DNA of 64,000 nt from Stutzerimonas stutzeri (lineage in GTDB: Bacteria; Pseudomonadota; Gammaproteobacteria; Pseudomonadales; Pseudomonadaceae), in NCBI RefSeq assembly GCF_000590475.1, contig NZ_CP007441.1, positions 3,602,660 to 3,666,659 of the forward strand. Direction: 5' to 3'. Position 1 is the first letter of the stretch; each line of letters starts with the position of its first letter. The notes beneath the pieces are model-generated. The model saw nothing but the letters and a program-made list of their open reading frames with translations. It did not search any database and had not been told where the DNA came from. Position numbers and translations under genes: made by a program. Shown here in pieces: positions 16,379-25,333 of this stretch.

Positions 16379-17659
16379 ATGACCAGCTTCGTCACCCAAT
16401 GCCCGCATTGTCGCACCAGCTTCCGCGTCACCCGCGCCCAGCTTGCCGCCGCCCGTGGCGTGGTGCGTTGTGGAGCCTGCGTGGAGCTGTTCAATGCTGC
16501 TCGCCACCTGCAAGGGAACGATACGGCCAACGAGCTCGATGCGGATTCGGCGATGGTCGACCGCCAGCAGGTGCAAGCCCACACGCCACTGGCGAGATCC
16601 ACGGCAGACGAGAGCACGCTGTGGATCCACGATGATCTGGACCTGGACAGCCTGGATCTGGATGAGGAATTGGCGAAGCTCGAACGACAGGAACTGGAGC
16701 TGTCGCGCGAGTTTCTCGAGCTACAACCGCAATCCAGCGAAGGCTTGCAGCCACACCTGGAGGACCAATCGACCGCCGATGACGAGGTCTGGACTGAGCA
16801 ACTGCTGAGGGCGGAAACCGACACGCCAGCCATGAAGCACCGGACGCAAGCGGAGCCACCCTCCATCGCCAAACCGAGCCCTTCTGCGGTGGATTTACAG
16901 TTCACCCCCGTTAGCGATGAGCGACCTGCTCTGCCAAGCCCGCTCGCTGTCCCACGCGGCCCGCTGAGCACGCAGCTTGATTCACAAGAGCGCGTAGAGC
17001 CGGTCCTCGACAGTCTTATCGAGCCCAACGAGGAGCCGCCGCGTCCCGCTCTTGCGAAACGTACCGGAGCTGAAAACGAGTACGAACCGGGACATTCGGG
17101 ACGCCAAGAGCGCGAGGACCCGTTATTCGAGCTCGACGACGAGCCTTTGCAGCTAGACTGGGAAGCGCGCCAGCGTCCCTGGGGCCGCTGGCTGGGGTGG
17201 GGGCTTTTGAATCTGATCGCCCTACTTGCACTAGCGAGCCAGTATGTGGCGTACAACTTCGACGAGATAGCCCGGCAGAACGAATACCGCCCGTGGCTCG
17301 AGCGCCTCTGCCCTGCTCTGGGTTGCGAGCTGCCGCCCAGGGTTGATATCAGCCAGATCAAGAGCAGCAATCTGGTGGTACGCAGCCATCCGGACTTCTC
17401 TGGAGCGCTGGTTGTGGATGCGATCATCTACAACCGCGCGGCTTTCGCTCAGCCGTTCCCGCTGCTGGAAGTCCGCTTCGCCGATATCCAGGGACAGACG
17501 CTGGCACAGCGCACCTTCAAACCTGGCGAGTATCTCTCCGGAGAGCTCGCCGGTCAGCGTGAGATGCCCTCGCAGATTCCCATTCATATCGCGCTGGACA
17601 TTCTCGACCCAGGCACCAAAGCGGTGAATTACAGCCTGAGTTTCCGCTCCCCCGACTAA
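16379..17659 (+). CDS. DUF3426 protein with N-terminal zinc-ribbon (MJ0042 type)
   Basis: A 426-residue membrane-associated protein. The N-terminus carries the MJ0042 zinc ribbon QCPHCRTSFRV...VVRCGACVELFNA with four cysteines. A long acidic, poorly conserved, probably disordered linker follows (about 45-255), then one membrane segment (WLGWGLLNLIALLALASQY, about 276-294), and a C-terminal DUF3426 domain with beta-rich periplasmic character (IKSSNLVVRSHPDFSGALVVDAI). The topology implies a cytoplasmic zinc domain and periplasmic DUF3426. Function is unknown. The same gene separates prmA and dusB in P. aeruginosa as I recall it. Confidence 0.9.
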   Translation: MTSFVTQCPHCRTSFRVTRAQLAAARGVVRCGACVELFNAARHLQGNDTANELDADSAMVDRQQVQAHTPLARSTADESTLWIHDDLDLDSLDLDEELAKLERQELELSREFLELQPQSSEGLQPHLEDQSTADDEVWTEQLLRAETDTPAMKHRTQAEPPSIAKPSPSAVDLQFTPVSDERPALPSPLAVPRGPLSTQLDSQERVEPVLDSLIEPNEEPPRPALAKRTGAENEYEPGHSGRQEREDPLFELDDEPLQLDWEARQRPWGRWLGWGLLNLIALLALASQYVAYNFDEIARQNEYRPWLERLCPALGCELPPRVDISQIKSSNLVVRSHPDFSGALVVDAIIYNRAAFAQPFPLLEVRFADIQGQTLAQRTFKPGEYLSGELAGQREMPSQIPIHIALDILDPGTKAVNYSLSFRSPD

Positions 17660-17741
17660 TCAGCTACCGCCAGAAACGTCACGCCGCACGCTGCCATTCG
17701 TCGCATAGGCGCCCATTGCGCTGCTGATTATAAGCTCGAAA

Positions 17742-17796
17742 CTGTTCAGAATTTGTTCAGAACAGCCTTTAACCCGTCATCCGGAGCGGGTATTAT
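17742..17796 (+). promoter_or_regulatory. Putative dusB-fis promoter with upstream inverted repeat
   Basis: TTTAAC (17768-17773) and TATTAT (17791-17796), spaced 17 bases, make a plausible sigma70 promoter about 60 bases upstream of dusB. Just upstream is the inverted repeat CTGTTC...GAACAG (17742-17747 and 17760-17765), which also contains two TTCAGAA direct copies and could be an operator. The regulator is not known. Confidence 0.5.
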
Positions 17797-17856
17797 GCAC
17801 ACCCTTTTTTGCTGTCCCGATCGACCTAACAAGCAGGCTCCAAGCAGGGAATCTTC

Positions 17857-18870
17857 ATGTCAGCGGTACGCATCGGTCCTTACGTCCTTCCGAATCGATT
17901 GATCCTCGCGCCCATGGCTGGCGTGACCGATCAGCCGTTCCGCCAGTTATGCCGGCGCCTCGGCGCGGGCCTGGTGGTTTCGGAGATGGTGACCAGTGAC
18001 GTACGCCTGTGGAACAGTCGCAAGTCGCGTCTGCGCCTGTTGCATGAGGGTGACCCGGAGCCGCGCTCCGTGCAGATCGCCGGGGGTGATCCGCAGATGC
18101 TGGCCGAGGCTGCCGCTCGTAACGTCGAGATGGGTGCGCAGATTATCGACATCAACATGGGATGTCCGGCGAAGAAGGTCTGCAACAAGGCCGCCGGATC
18201 GGCGCTGATGAAAGATGAACGACTGGTCCGCGAGATACTCGAGGCCGTGATCGAAGCGGTTGATGTACCGGTGACGCTGAAGATCCGCACCGGGTGGGAC
18301 AGGCAAAACAAGAACGGACTCACGGTGGCGAAGATCGCCGAGCAATCCGGAATCGCAGCGTTGGCGGTGCATGGGCGTACACGTGCCGACCTTTATACCG
18401 GCGACGCGGAGTACGACACCATCGCAGCGATCAAACAGGCGGTATCGATTCCGGTATTTGCCAATGGCGATATCGATACGCCATTAAAGGCAAGTCAGGT
18501 TCTGAAGGCGACAGGTGCCGATGCACTGCTCATTGGCCGCGCGGCCCAGGGTAGACCTTGGATCTTCCGCGAGATCAATCACTACCTCGCTACCGGCGAG
18601 CTGCTGGCTCCGCCAGATCTGACCGAGATCGAACGCATCCTGCTGGAGCACTTGGGTGCGCTTCATGCCTTCTACGGCGATGTCATGGGCGTGCGGATAG
18701 CTCGCAAGCATGTCAGTTGGTATCTCGCAACACTACCCGGCGCGCGCGAATACCGTGCCCGGTTCAATGGTTTGGAAGACAGGGACGCGCAATGCGCCAG
18801 TGTTCGGGCATTTCTGGCCGAACGCCGAACAGGCCCTGATTCAGGGGATGGAAAAGGGGTGGCTGCATGA
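17857..18870 (+). CDS. dusB: tRNA-dihydrouridine synthase B
   Basis: A 337-residue FMN-dependent enzyme reducing specific uridines in the tRNA D-loop. The TIM-barrel start LILAPMAGVTDQPFR, the catalytic Cys in INMGCPAKKVCNK, KIRTGWD, and VHGRTRADLYTG are all present, as is the FMN phosphate-binding GADALLIGRAAQGRPWIF. The C-terminal helical domain binds tRNA. Its stop overlaps the fis start by four bases (ATGA), the classic dusB-fis operon arrangement of gammaproteobacteria, in which the dus gene is translated first. Confidence 0.97.
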   Translation: MSAVRIGPYVLPNRLILAPMAGVTDQPFRQLCRRLGAGLVVSEMVTSDVRLWNSRKSRLRLLHEGDPEPRSVQIAGGDPQMLAEAAARNVEMGAQIIDINMGCPAKKVCNKAAGSALMKDERLVREILEAVIEAVDVPVTLKIRTGWDRQNKNGLTVAKIAEQSGIAALAVHGRTRADLYTGDAEYDTIAAIKQAVSIPVFANGDIDTPLKASQVLKATGADALLIGRAAQGRPWIFREINHYLATGELLAPPDLTEIERILLEHLGALHAFYGDVMGVRIARKHVSWYLATLPGAREYRARFNGLEDRDAQCASVRAFLAERRTGPDSGDGKGVAA

Positions 18871-19187
18871 CGCTGTTGAACGAAACACTGGCAACTGGAA
18901 TAACATCCGTGAGCGACAACGTGAACCTCAAGCAACACCTCAACACACCGAGCGAAGCAGGCCAGACCCTGCGCGGCAGTGTGGAAAAGGCGTTGCACAA
19001 CTATTTCGCCCATCTCGAAGGCGCAGACGTCACGGACGTTTACAACCTGGTGCTTTCCGAAGTGGAGGCGCCGCTGCTCGAAACCGTGATGAATTACGTC
19101 AAGGGCAACCAGACCAAGGCCTCCGAGCTGCTGGGCCTGAATCGCGGCACCTTGCGCAAGAAACTCAAGCAGTACGACCTTCTCTGA
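18867..19187 (+). CDS. fis: DNA-binding protein Fis
   Basis: A 106-residue nucleoid-associated protein and transcription regulator that bends DNA and activates rRNA and other promoters. The C-terminal helix-turn-helix TKASELLGLNRGTLRKKLKQY is intact; the central dimerisation helices (LYxLVLSEVEAPLLETVM-type) are also clear. The ATG at 18867 overlaps the dusB stop, but shorter starts such as the GTG at about 18909 (VSDNVNLKQ) are possible, since the first 14 residues are poorly conserved. Co-transcribed with dusB. Confidence 0.95.
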   Translation: MTLLNETLATGITSVSDNVNLKQHLNTPSEAGQTLRGSVEKALHNYFAHLEGADVTDVYNLVLSEVEAPLLETVMNYVKGNQTKASELLGLNRGTLRKKLKQYDLL

Positions 19188-19264
19188 CACAGCGGCGAGC
19201 TCCGAGGGAACGGTAGCAAGCCGTTTCGCCTGGGGCGTCCCGCAGTAGCCTGTAGCCCTAGGAA

Positions 19265-20875
19265 ATGTCTATGACCGACCAAAGCACTCGCCTTCCCGTC
19301 CGCCGCGCGCTGATCAGTGTGTCCGACAAGACAGGCGTGATTGATTTCGCCCGCGAGCTCGTCGCGCTCGGCGTCGAGATTCTATCCACCGGCGGCACCT
19401 TCAAATTGCTGCGCGAAAACGATATTGCTGCGGTAGAGGTCGCCGATTACACCGGCTTTCCGGAAATGATGGACGGCCGGGTGAAAACGCTGCATCCAAA
19501 GATCCACGGTGGCATTCTCGGCCGTCGCGATCTTGACGGGGCGGTCATGGCTGAACATGGCATCAACCCGATCGACCTGGTCGCGGTCAATCTCTATCCC
19601 TTTGCCGCCACTGTCGCCAAGCCCGGCTGCTCCCTGCCGGATGCCATTGAAAACATCGATATCGGCGGCCCGACCATGGTCCGCAGCGCCGCTAAGAACC
19701 ACAAGGACGTCGCCATCGTGGTCAATGCCGACGACTACGCCAGCGTCATCGAGAACCTGCAGAACGGCGGTCTAACCTATGCCCAGCGTTTCGACCTGGC
19801 GCTCAAGGCCTTCGAGCACACCGCGTCCTATGACGGCATGATTGCCAACTATCTGGGTACGGTCGACCAGAGCGCCGAAGCCCTATCAACCGAAGGCCGC
19901 AGTCTGCTGCCCCGCACCTTCACCACCCAGTTCGTCAAGGCGCAGGACATGCGCTACGGCGAGAACCCGCACCAGATCGCGGCGTTCTACGTCGAAACCG
20001 CCGACGAAGCCTGTATCGCCACCGCCCGTCAGTTGCAAGGTAAAGAGCTGTCCTTCAACAACGTCGCCGATACCGACGCCGCACTGGAGTGCGTGAAGAG
20101 TTTCGTCAAGCCGGCCTGCGTCATCGTCAAGCACGCCAATCCCTGCGGCGTCGCCGTGGTCCCGGAAGACGAAGGCGGCATCCGCCAAGCCTATGAACTG
20201 GCGTACGCCACCGATAGCGAGTCGGCATTCGGCGGCATTATCGCCTTCAACCGCGAGCTGGACGGCGACACCGCACAAGCCATCGTCGAGCGCCAGTTCG
20301 TCGAGGTGATCATCGCGCCGAGCGTTTCTGCCGAAGCCCGTGAGGTGGTCGCGAGCAAAGCGAATGTACGTCTGCTCGAATGCGGCCAGTGGCCAACCGA
20401 GCGCGCGCCGGGCTGGGATTTCAAGCGCGTCAACGGCGGCCTGCTGGTACAGAGCCGCGACATCGCGATGATCGGTGAAGCCGACCTCAAGGTCGTCACC
20501 CAGCGTGCCCCGTCCGAACAGGAAATCCACGACCTGATCTTCGCCTGGAAAGTGGCGAAATTCGTCAAATCCAATGCCATTGTCTACGCCAAGAACCGTC
20601 AGACAGTAGGCGTTGGCGCAGGCCAGATGAGCCGCGTCAACTCCGCGCGTATCGCCGCGATCAAGGCCGAGCACGCCGGCTTGCCAGTTCCGGGCGCCGT
20701 GATGGCCAGCGATGCCTTTTTCCCCTTCCGCGATGGTATCGATAATGCAGCCAAGGCCGGCATCACCGCGGTGATCCAGCCCGGCGGCTCGATGCGCGAC
20801 GCCGAGGTAATCGCCGCTGCAGACGAAGCCGGCATTGCAATGGTATTCACCGGCATGCGCCACTTTAGGCACTAA
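19265..20875 (+). CDS. purH: Bifunctional AICAR formyltransferase / IMP cyclohydrolase
   Basis: A 536-residue enzyme doing the last two steps of IMP synthesis. The N-terminal MGS-like cyclohydrolase domain (RRALISVSDKTGVIDFAREL, VKTLHPKIHGGIL) and the C-terminal transformylase domain (RYGENPHQIAAFY, CVIVKHANPCGVAV with the catalytic Lys-His, SDAFFPFRDGID) are complete. The first ATG at 19265 and one two codons later (19271) are both usable. It follows fis after 77 bases, matching the order fis-purH-purD-retS of P. aeruginosa. Confidence 0.97.
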   Translation: MSMTDQSTRLPVRRALISVSDKTGVIDFARELVALGVEILSTGGTFKLLRENDIAAVEVADYTGFPEMMDGRVKTLHPKIHGGILGRRDLDGAVMAEHGINPIDLVAVNLYPFAATVAKPGCSLPDAIENIDIGGPTMVRSAAKNHKDVAIVVNADDYASVIENLQNGGLTYAQRFDLALKAFEHTASYDGMIANYLGTVDQSAEALSTEGRSLLPRTFTTQFVKAQDMRYGENPHQIAAFYVETADEACIATARQLQGKELSFNNVADTDAALECVKSFVKPACVIVKHANPCGVAVVPEDEGGIRQAYELAYATDSESAFGGIIAFNRELDGDTAQAIVERQFVEVIIAPSVSAEAREVVASKANVRLLECGQWPTERAPGWDFKRVNGGLLVQSRDIAMIGEADLKVVTQRAPSEQEIHDLIFAWKVAKFVKSNAIVYAKNRQTVGVGAGQMSRVNSARIAAIKAEHAGLPVPGAVMASDAFFPFRDGIDNAAKAGITAVIQPGGSMRDAEVIAAADEAGIAMVFTGMRHFRH

Positions 20876-21011
20876 AATCGGCCGCACTCGGACAGGCATC
20901 TGCGGCGTTGCCCGACTCTTCCCCCATGCTCATTGCCAGAAGGCAACTCCGCTGGGTGAAGAATCGGGCGCCTTGCATCTACCAGCCCGATCGCGACCTC
21001 GGTATTCGTAG

Positions 21012-21037
21012 GGTGGATAACGCTTCGCTTATCCACC
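21012..21037. repeat. Palindromic intergenic element GGTGGATAA...TTATCCACC
   Basis: A perfect 9-bp inverted repeat with an eight-base loop (CGCTTCGC), within the phrase GTAGGGTGGATAACGCTTCG. This motif occurs as a dispersed intergenic repeat in many proteobacteria by my recollection. It sits in the 199-base gap between purH and purD, 35 bases before purD, and could form a hairpin in the message. Confidence 0.7.
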
Positions 21038-21074
21038 AAGCGGGCTACCGGCCCGCCTCCATTGGGAGAGAGAA

Positions 21075-22364
21075 ATGAACGTATTGATCATCGGCAGCGG
21101 CGGCCGCGAGCACGCACTGGCCTGGAAGGTCGCGCAAGACCCACGCATAAAGAAGGTTTACGTCGCCCCCGGTAATGCAGGCACCGCTACCGAAGCGAAG
21201 TGCGAAAACGTCGCCATCGACGTGCTGGCCATCGAGCAGCTGGCAGACTTCGCCGAGCAGAACGTACAGCTGACCATCGTCGGCCCCGAAGCGCCGTTGG
21301 TCAGAGGCGTGGTGGACGTGTTCCGCGCGCGCGGTCTCGATTGCTTCGGCCCGACCGCCGCCGCCGCGCAGCTGGAAGGTTCCAAGGCCTTCACCAAGGA
21401 TTTCCTGGCCCGTCACAAGATACCGACGGCGGACTACAGGAATTTCACCGACGTCGAACCGGCTCTGGCCTATCTCCAGGAGAAAGGCGCGCCGATCGTG
21501 ATCAAGGCCGACGGCCTGGCGGCTGGCAAAGGTGTGATCGTCGCCATGACGCTGGCGGAAGCCGAGGACGCCGTGCGTGACATGCTCTCCGGCAATGCCT
21601 TTGGCGATGCGGGTGCACGGGTGGTGATCGAAGAATATTTAGACGGCGAGGAAGCCAGCTTCATCGTCATGGTCGACGGCGCCAATGTGTTGCCGATGGC
21701 CACCAGCCAGGATCACAAACGCGTCGGGGACGGCGACACCGGCCCGAACACCGGCGGCATGGGCGCCTACTCCCCGGCACCGGTGGTCACCGCCGAGGTC
21801 CATCAGCGCGTCATGGACGAGGTCATCTGGCCAACCGTCAAGGGTATGGCGGCGGAAGGCAATGTCTACACGGGCTTCCTCTATGCCGGCCTGATGATTG
21901 ACCGCAGTGGCGCGCCCAAGGTAATCGAATTCAACTGTCGTTTCGGTGATCCTGAAACCCAGCCGATCATGTTGCGCCTGCAGTCCAGCCTGGTGCTGCT
22001 GGTCGAGGCGGCCCTGGCCAAGGCGCTGGACAAGATCGAAGCGCAGTGGGATACGCGCCCGAGCCTAGGCGTTGTGCTCGCCGCAGGTGGCTATCCCGGC
22101 GACTACAGCAAAGGCGCAGCGATCCGCGGCCTGGAAGCTGCCGCTCAGTTGGACGGAAAAGTGTTCCATGCCGGCACCGCGTTGAAGGACGGAAGGGTCA
22201 CCACCTCCGGCGGTCGAGTGCTTTGCGCAACGGCCATGGGCGAAACCGTCTCAGCCGCTCAGCAGAATGCCTACGCACTGGCCGCTCGCATCGAGTGGGA
22301 AGGCCACTTCTATCGCCACGACATCGGCTATCGTGCCATTTCGCGCGAACAAGGCGAGAGCTGA
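21075..22364 (+). CDS. purD: Phosphoribosylamine-glycine ligase (GARS)
   Basis: A 429-residue ATP-grasp ligase joining phosphoribosylamine and glycine, the second step of purine synthesis. The start NVLIIGSGGREHALAWK, the ATP-grasp loop VIKADGLAAGKGVIVA, the block DHKRVGDGDTGPNTGGMGAYSPAP, and EFNCRFGDPETQ are all canonical. AGAGAGA precedes the ATG. Length is normal. retS follows on the same strand, 115 bases after the stop. Confidence 0.98.
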   Translation: MNVLIIGSGGREHALAWKVAQDPRIKKVYVAPGNAGTATEAKCENVAIDVLAIEQLADFAEQNVQLTIVGPEAPLVRGVVDVFRARGLDCFGPTAAAAQLEGSKAFTKDFLARHKIPTADYRNFTDVEPALAYLQEKGAPIVIKADGLAAGKGVIVAMTLAEAEDAVRDMLSGNAFGDAGARVVIEEYLDGEEASFIVMVDGANVLPMATSQDHKRVGDGDTGPNTGGMGAYSPAPVVTAEVHQRVMDEVIWPTVKGMAAEGNVYTGFLYAGLMIDRSGAPKVIEFNCRFGDPETQPIMLRLQSSLVLLVEAALAKALDKIEAQWDTRPSLGVVLAAGGYPGDYSKGAAIRGLEAAAQLDGKVFHAGTALKDGRVTTSGGRVLCATAMGETVSAAQQNAYALAARIEWEGHFYRHDIGYRAISREQGES

Positions 22365-22479
22365 GCGAGAAAATCGCTGCAATGTGCGCAACGGCAGGCT
22401 TTATCTTTCGTTGCGCACATTACCGGGTTTCTTTGCGATGGCTATAATCCACCGTCACACAGATGAAGGGACTTCAATC

Positions 22480-25272
22480 GTGCGTCGACTCTGGGTCGCC
22501 ATTGCTTTTACCTTCAGTCTATTGCTGGCTGCGCTGAGTGCATTCGCCGCGGCCATCGAGCCACCCTCGCCTTTGGCAGCCATTGACGCCGCACAGGCGA
22601 CAGAGCCCAACTGGCGATTGCTCGTCGACCAATCAAACCGGCTCACCCTTGCGGAAATCTTGGAACAACGCAGTCTGTTCCAGCGAATAGACCAACGCTC
22701 CTATGCCGCTCCGGCGAGCGATAGCGCCGTCTGGCTACAGGTGAGTTTGCCCGCCTTTGCTCACCCGAACTGGCTGTGGATATTTGCGCCTCGCGTACAA
22801 TTTCTCGATTTTTATCTGCTGCGTGACGGCAAGGTCGAGCGCCATGTAGAAACCGGCGAGCTGCGGCCGCTGGAATCCCGACCGTTACCTGCCCGTGCGT
22901 ACCTGTTTTCCCTACCCAGCGACAACGTTCCTCGCGAAGCCTACATCCGCTTACAGTCGTCGCACCCCATCATGGCCTGGTTCCATACGGTGGATGAGGC
23001 GGGGCTGGTCAAGCAGACCCGCCCGGCCTACCTGTTCGGGGCACTGTTCGGCGCCCTCGCCTTGCTGATGATCTACAACCTGCTGCGCTTCGCCTATACC
23101 TTCAGCTACAGCCATATATGGCTCGCCTTGCTGCACGGCGCGCTGCTGACCTGTGCCGTGGCGAACCTCGGTCTGCTGGCCGTGTGGTCACCGAAACTGA
23201 TCTACAGCCAACCCCTGATTGCCGATATGGCCGCATTGGCGACTTGTATTTCCTTGCTGGCCTTCACCTTTGGCTTCTTTCATCACCGCAGAACGCCCTG
23301 GACAACCTGGCTCCTTGCACTGCAAGCGGGCCTAGTCAGCGCACTGGCGGCGATCATACTGTTTACCGGCCAGCTCTGGTTCAGCTGGCTGATTTACGCC
23401 ATGGTGCTGGTCACAGCCATCAGCGTCACCGCAGTGGCCATCTATCATTGGCGGCAGCGTTATGACCCAGCCCGCCTGCTAGTCGCCGGCATGATGTTGT
23501 TCGATGGCGGTTTCGTCTTCGTTTTGCCTATCCTGCTGGGCTTCAACCAGTTCGATCCAGACTGGCTGACCGGCATTATGTTCAGCGTGGCCACGTGCTC
23601 CGGGCTGATCCTCAGCTTCGCATTGCTCGAGCGGCAGCGTCAGATCCAATCGGACAGCCGCAATCAGCATACAGCCGAAGCGGTCACCAGTGCCGAGCTA
23701 AAAACCAAGGCGGACTTCCTGGCGAAGATCAGCCATGAAATTCGCACCCCAATGAACGGGGTGCTTGGCATGAGCGAGCTATTGCTCAGCACCTCGCTGT
23801 CGGCCAAGCAGCGCGATTATGTGCAGACGATTCACAGCTCCGGCAACGAGCTGCTCAACCTGATCAACGAGATTCTCGATATCTCCAAATTGGAGTCTGG
23901 GCAGATCGAACTGGACGATGTCCAATTCGACCTCAACGCTCTGATTGAAGACTGCCTGAGCATCTTTCGCGCCAAGGCCGAGCAGCAAAAAGTCGAGCTG
24001 ATCAGCTTTGTCCAGCCGCAGATGCCGCATGTCGTTGCGGGCGACCCGACCCGCTTGCGTCAGGCCCTGCTGAACCTGCTCGAAAACGCCTTCAAACAGA
24101 CCGAGGAAGGTGAGGTGCTGCTGATCGCGGCGGTGGATGACCATGAGGGGAAACCACGGCTGCGTATCACCGTGCAGGACAGTGGACGACCGCTGGAAGC
24201 ACAGGAACGCGATGCTCTGCTCAATGCCGCCCTGGATAGCCGCGACTTCCTCGCCGCGACCCGTCACGGCGGCCGCCTCGGCTTGATCATCGCCAGGCAG
24301 CTCGTCCACTTGATGGATGGGGAGTTCGGCATTCAGACCGGTGGCATCGCTGGCAATACGTTGTGGATCAGCCTGCCGCTGGGTGCGGACATCTCGGAGC
24401 AACCCGGCAGTGATCTGGACGATCAGCTGAAAGGCGCACGGCTGTTAGTGGTGGATGACAACGATACCTGCCGAAAGGTGCTCAGCCAGCAATGCAGCAG
24501 TTGGGGGCTGGAAGTCAGTGCGGTGGCCTCGGGCAAAGAGGCGTTGGCGCTTCTGCGTACAAAGGCGCACCTGCGTGAATATTTCGATGTGGTTTTGCTC
24601 GATCAGGACATGCCCGGCATGACAGGCATGCAACTGGCCAGCCGGATCAAGGAAGACTTCAGCCTGAATCACGACATTCTGCTGATCATGCTGACCGGCA
24701 TGAGTAACGCGCCAAGCAAAATCATCGCGCGTAACGCCGGCATCAAACGCATCCTGGCCAAACCCGTGGCCGGCTACACCCTGAAGACCACCCTGGCGGA
24801 CGAGCTTGCTCGTCGCACCAGCGCCATTGCGCAATCCACCACGATCCAAGCCGCCACACCGCTTTCCGTGCCGGACGACTTCCGCATCCTGGTGGCAGAA
24901 GACAACAGCATTTCCACCAAGGTCATTCGAGGCATGTTGAGCAAGCTCAACCTCAAGCCGGATACGGCTAGTAATGGAGAAGAAGCGCTCGCCTCGATCA
25001 AAACTCAACCCTATGATCTTGTGCTGATGGACTGCGAAATGCCGATCATGGACGGTTTCGAGGCCACCGCGCGGCTACGTGCCTGGGAAGCGTCCGAAGG
25101 CCGCCCGCGAACGCCGGTAGTGGCCCTGACTGCCCATATTCTCAGCGAACACCGCGAGCGCGCCCGCGACGCCGGGATGGACGGGCACATGGCAAAGCCT
25201 GTCGAGATGTCCCAGTTGCGCGAACTGATTGAGCACTGGGTCCGTATCAGAGCGGCCGCAGCAGATCGATAA
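22480..25272 (+). CDS. retS: Hybrid sensor kinase RetS
   Basis: About 930 residues. Order: signal peptide, periplasmic 7TMR-DISM extracellular domain (to about 185), seven membrane segments (about 190-390), HisKA with His419 in KISHEIRTPMNG, HATPase-like domain, and two receiver domains with Asp708 (LLDQDMPG) and Asp851 (LMDCEMPI). RetS of P. aeruginosa controls the acute/chronic switch by binding and inhibiting GacS. The ATP-binding part keeps the N box (LLNLLENAF), but the usual DxGxG box reads DSGRP and the second glycine box reads HGGRLGL, as in a kinase that need not phosphorylate itself. Start: GTG 22480 after GAAGGG gives a signal directly; an ATG at 22438 adds 14 residues. Location after purD matches P. 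aeruginosa retS. Confidence 0.93.
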   Translation: MRRLWVAIAFTFSLLLAALSAFAAAIEPPSPLAAIDAAQATEPNWRLLVDQSNRLTLAEILEQRSLFQRIDQRSYAAPASDSAVWLQVSLPAFAHPNWLWIFAPRVQFLDFYLLRDGKVERHVETGELRPLESRPLPARAYLFSLPSDNVPREAYIRLQSSHPIMAWFHTVDEAGLVKQTRPAYLFGALFGALALLMIYNLLRFAYTFSYSHIWLALLHGALLTCAVANLGLLAVWSPKLIYSQPLIADMAALATCISLLAFTFGFFHHRRTPWTTWLLALQAGLVSALAAIILFTGQLWFSWLIYAMVLVTAISVTAVAIYHWRQRYDPARLLVAGMMLFDGGFVFVLPILLGFNQFDPDWLTGIMFSVATCSGLILSFALLERQRQIQSDSRNQHTAEAVTSAELKTKADFLAKISHEIRTPMNGVLGMSELLLSTSLSAKQRDYVQTIHSSGNELLNLINEILDISKLESGQIELDDVQFDLNALIEDCLSIFRAKAEQQKVELISFVQPQMPHVVAGDPTRLRQALLNLLENAFKQTEEGEVLLIAAVDDHEGKPRLRITVQDSGRPLEAQERDALLNAALDSRDFLAATRHGGRLGLIIARQLVHLMDGEFGIQTGGIAGNTLWISLPLGADISEQPGSDLDDQLKGARLLVVDDNDTCRKVLSQQCSSWGLEVSAVASGKEALALLRTKAHLREYFDVVLLDQDMPGMTGMQLASRIKEDFSLNHDILLIMLTGMSNAPSKIIARNAGIKRILAKPVAGYTLKTTLADELARRTSAIAQSTTIQAATPLSVPDDFRILVAEDNSISTKVIRGMLSKLNLKPDTASNGEEALASIKTQPYDLVLMDCEMPIMDGFEATARLRAWEASEGRPRTPVVALTAHILSEHRERARDAGMDGHMAKPVEMSQLRELIEHWVRIRAAAADR

Positions 25273-25333
25273 ACCTACCACCTCGTTTGCTGCGGATCAC
25301 CGCACGCCACACGCGCACTTCCGGATCGCAGTC

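Noticed and set aside
16330..17427. 365-codon Ser/Arg-rich minus-strand frame opposite the DUF3426 gene
   Set aside because: Low-complexity antisense of an acidic linker; no homology features.
19886..20899. 337-codon minus-strand frame opposite purH
   Set aside because: Shadow of purH; composition rich in Asp, Gly, His and Val as expected for antisense of GC-rich codons.
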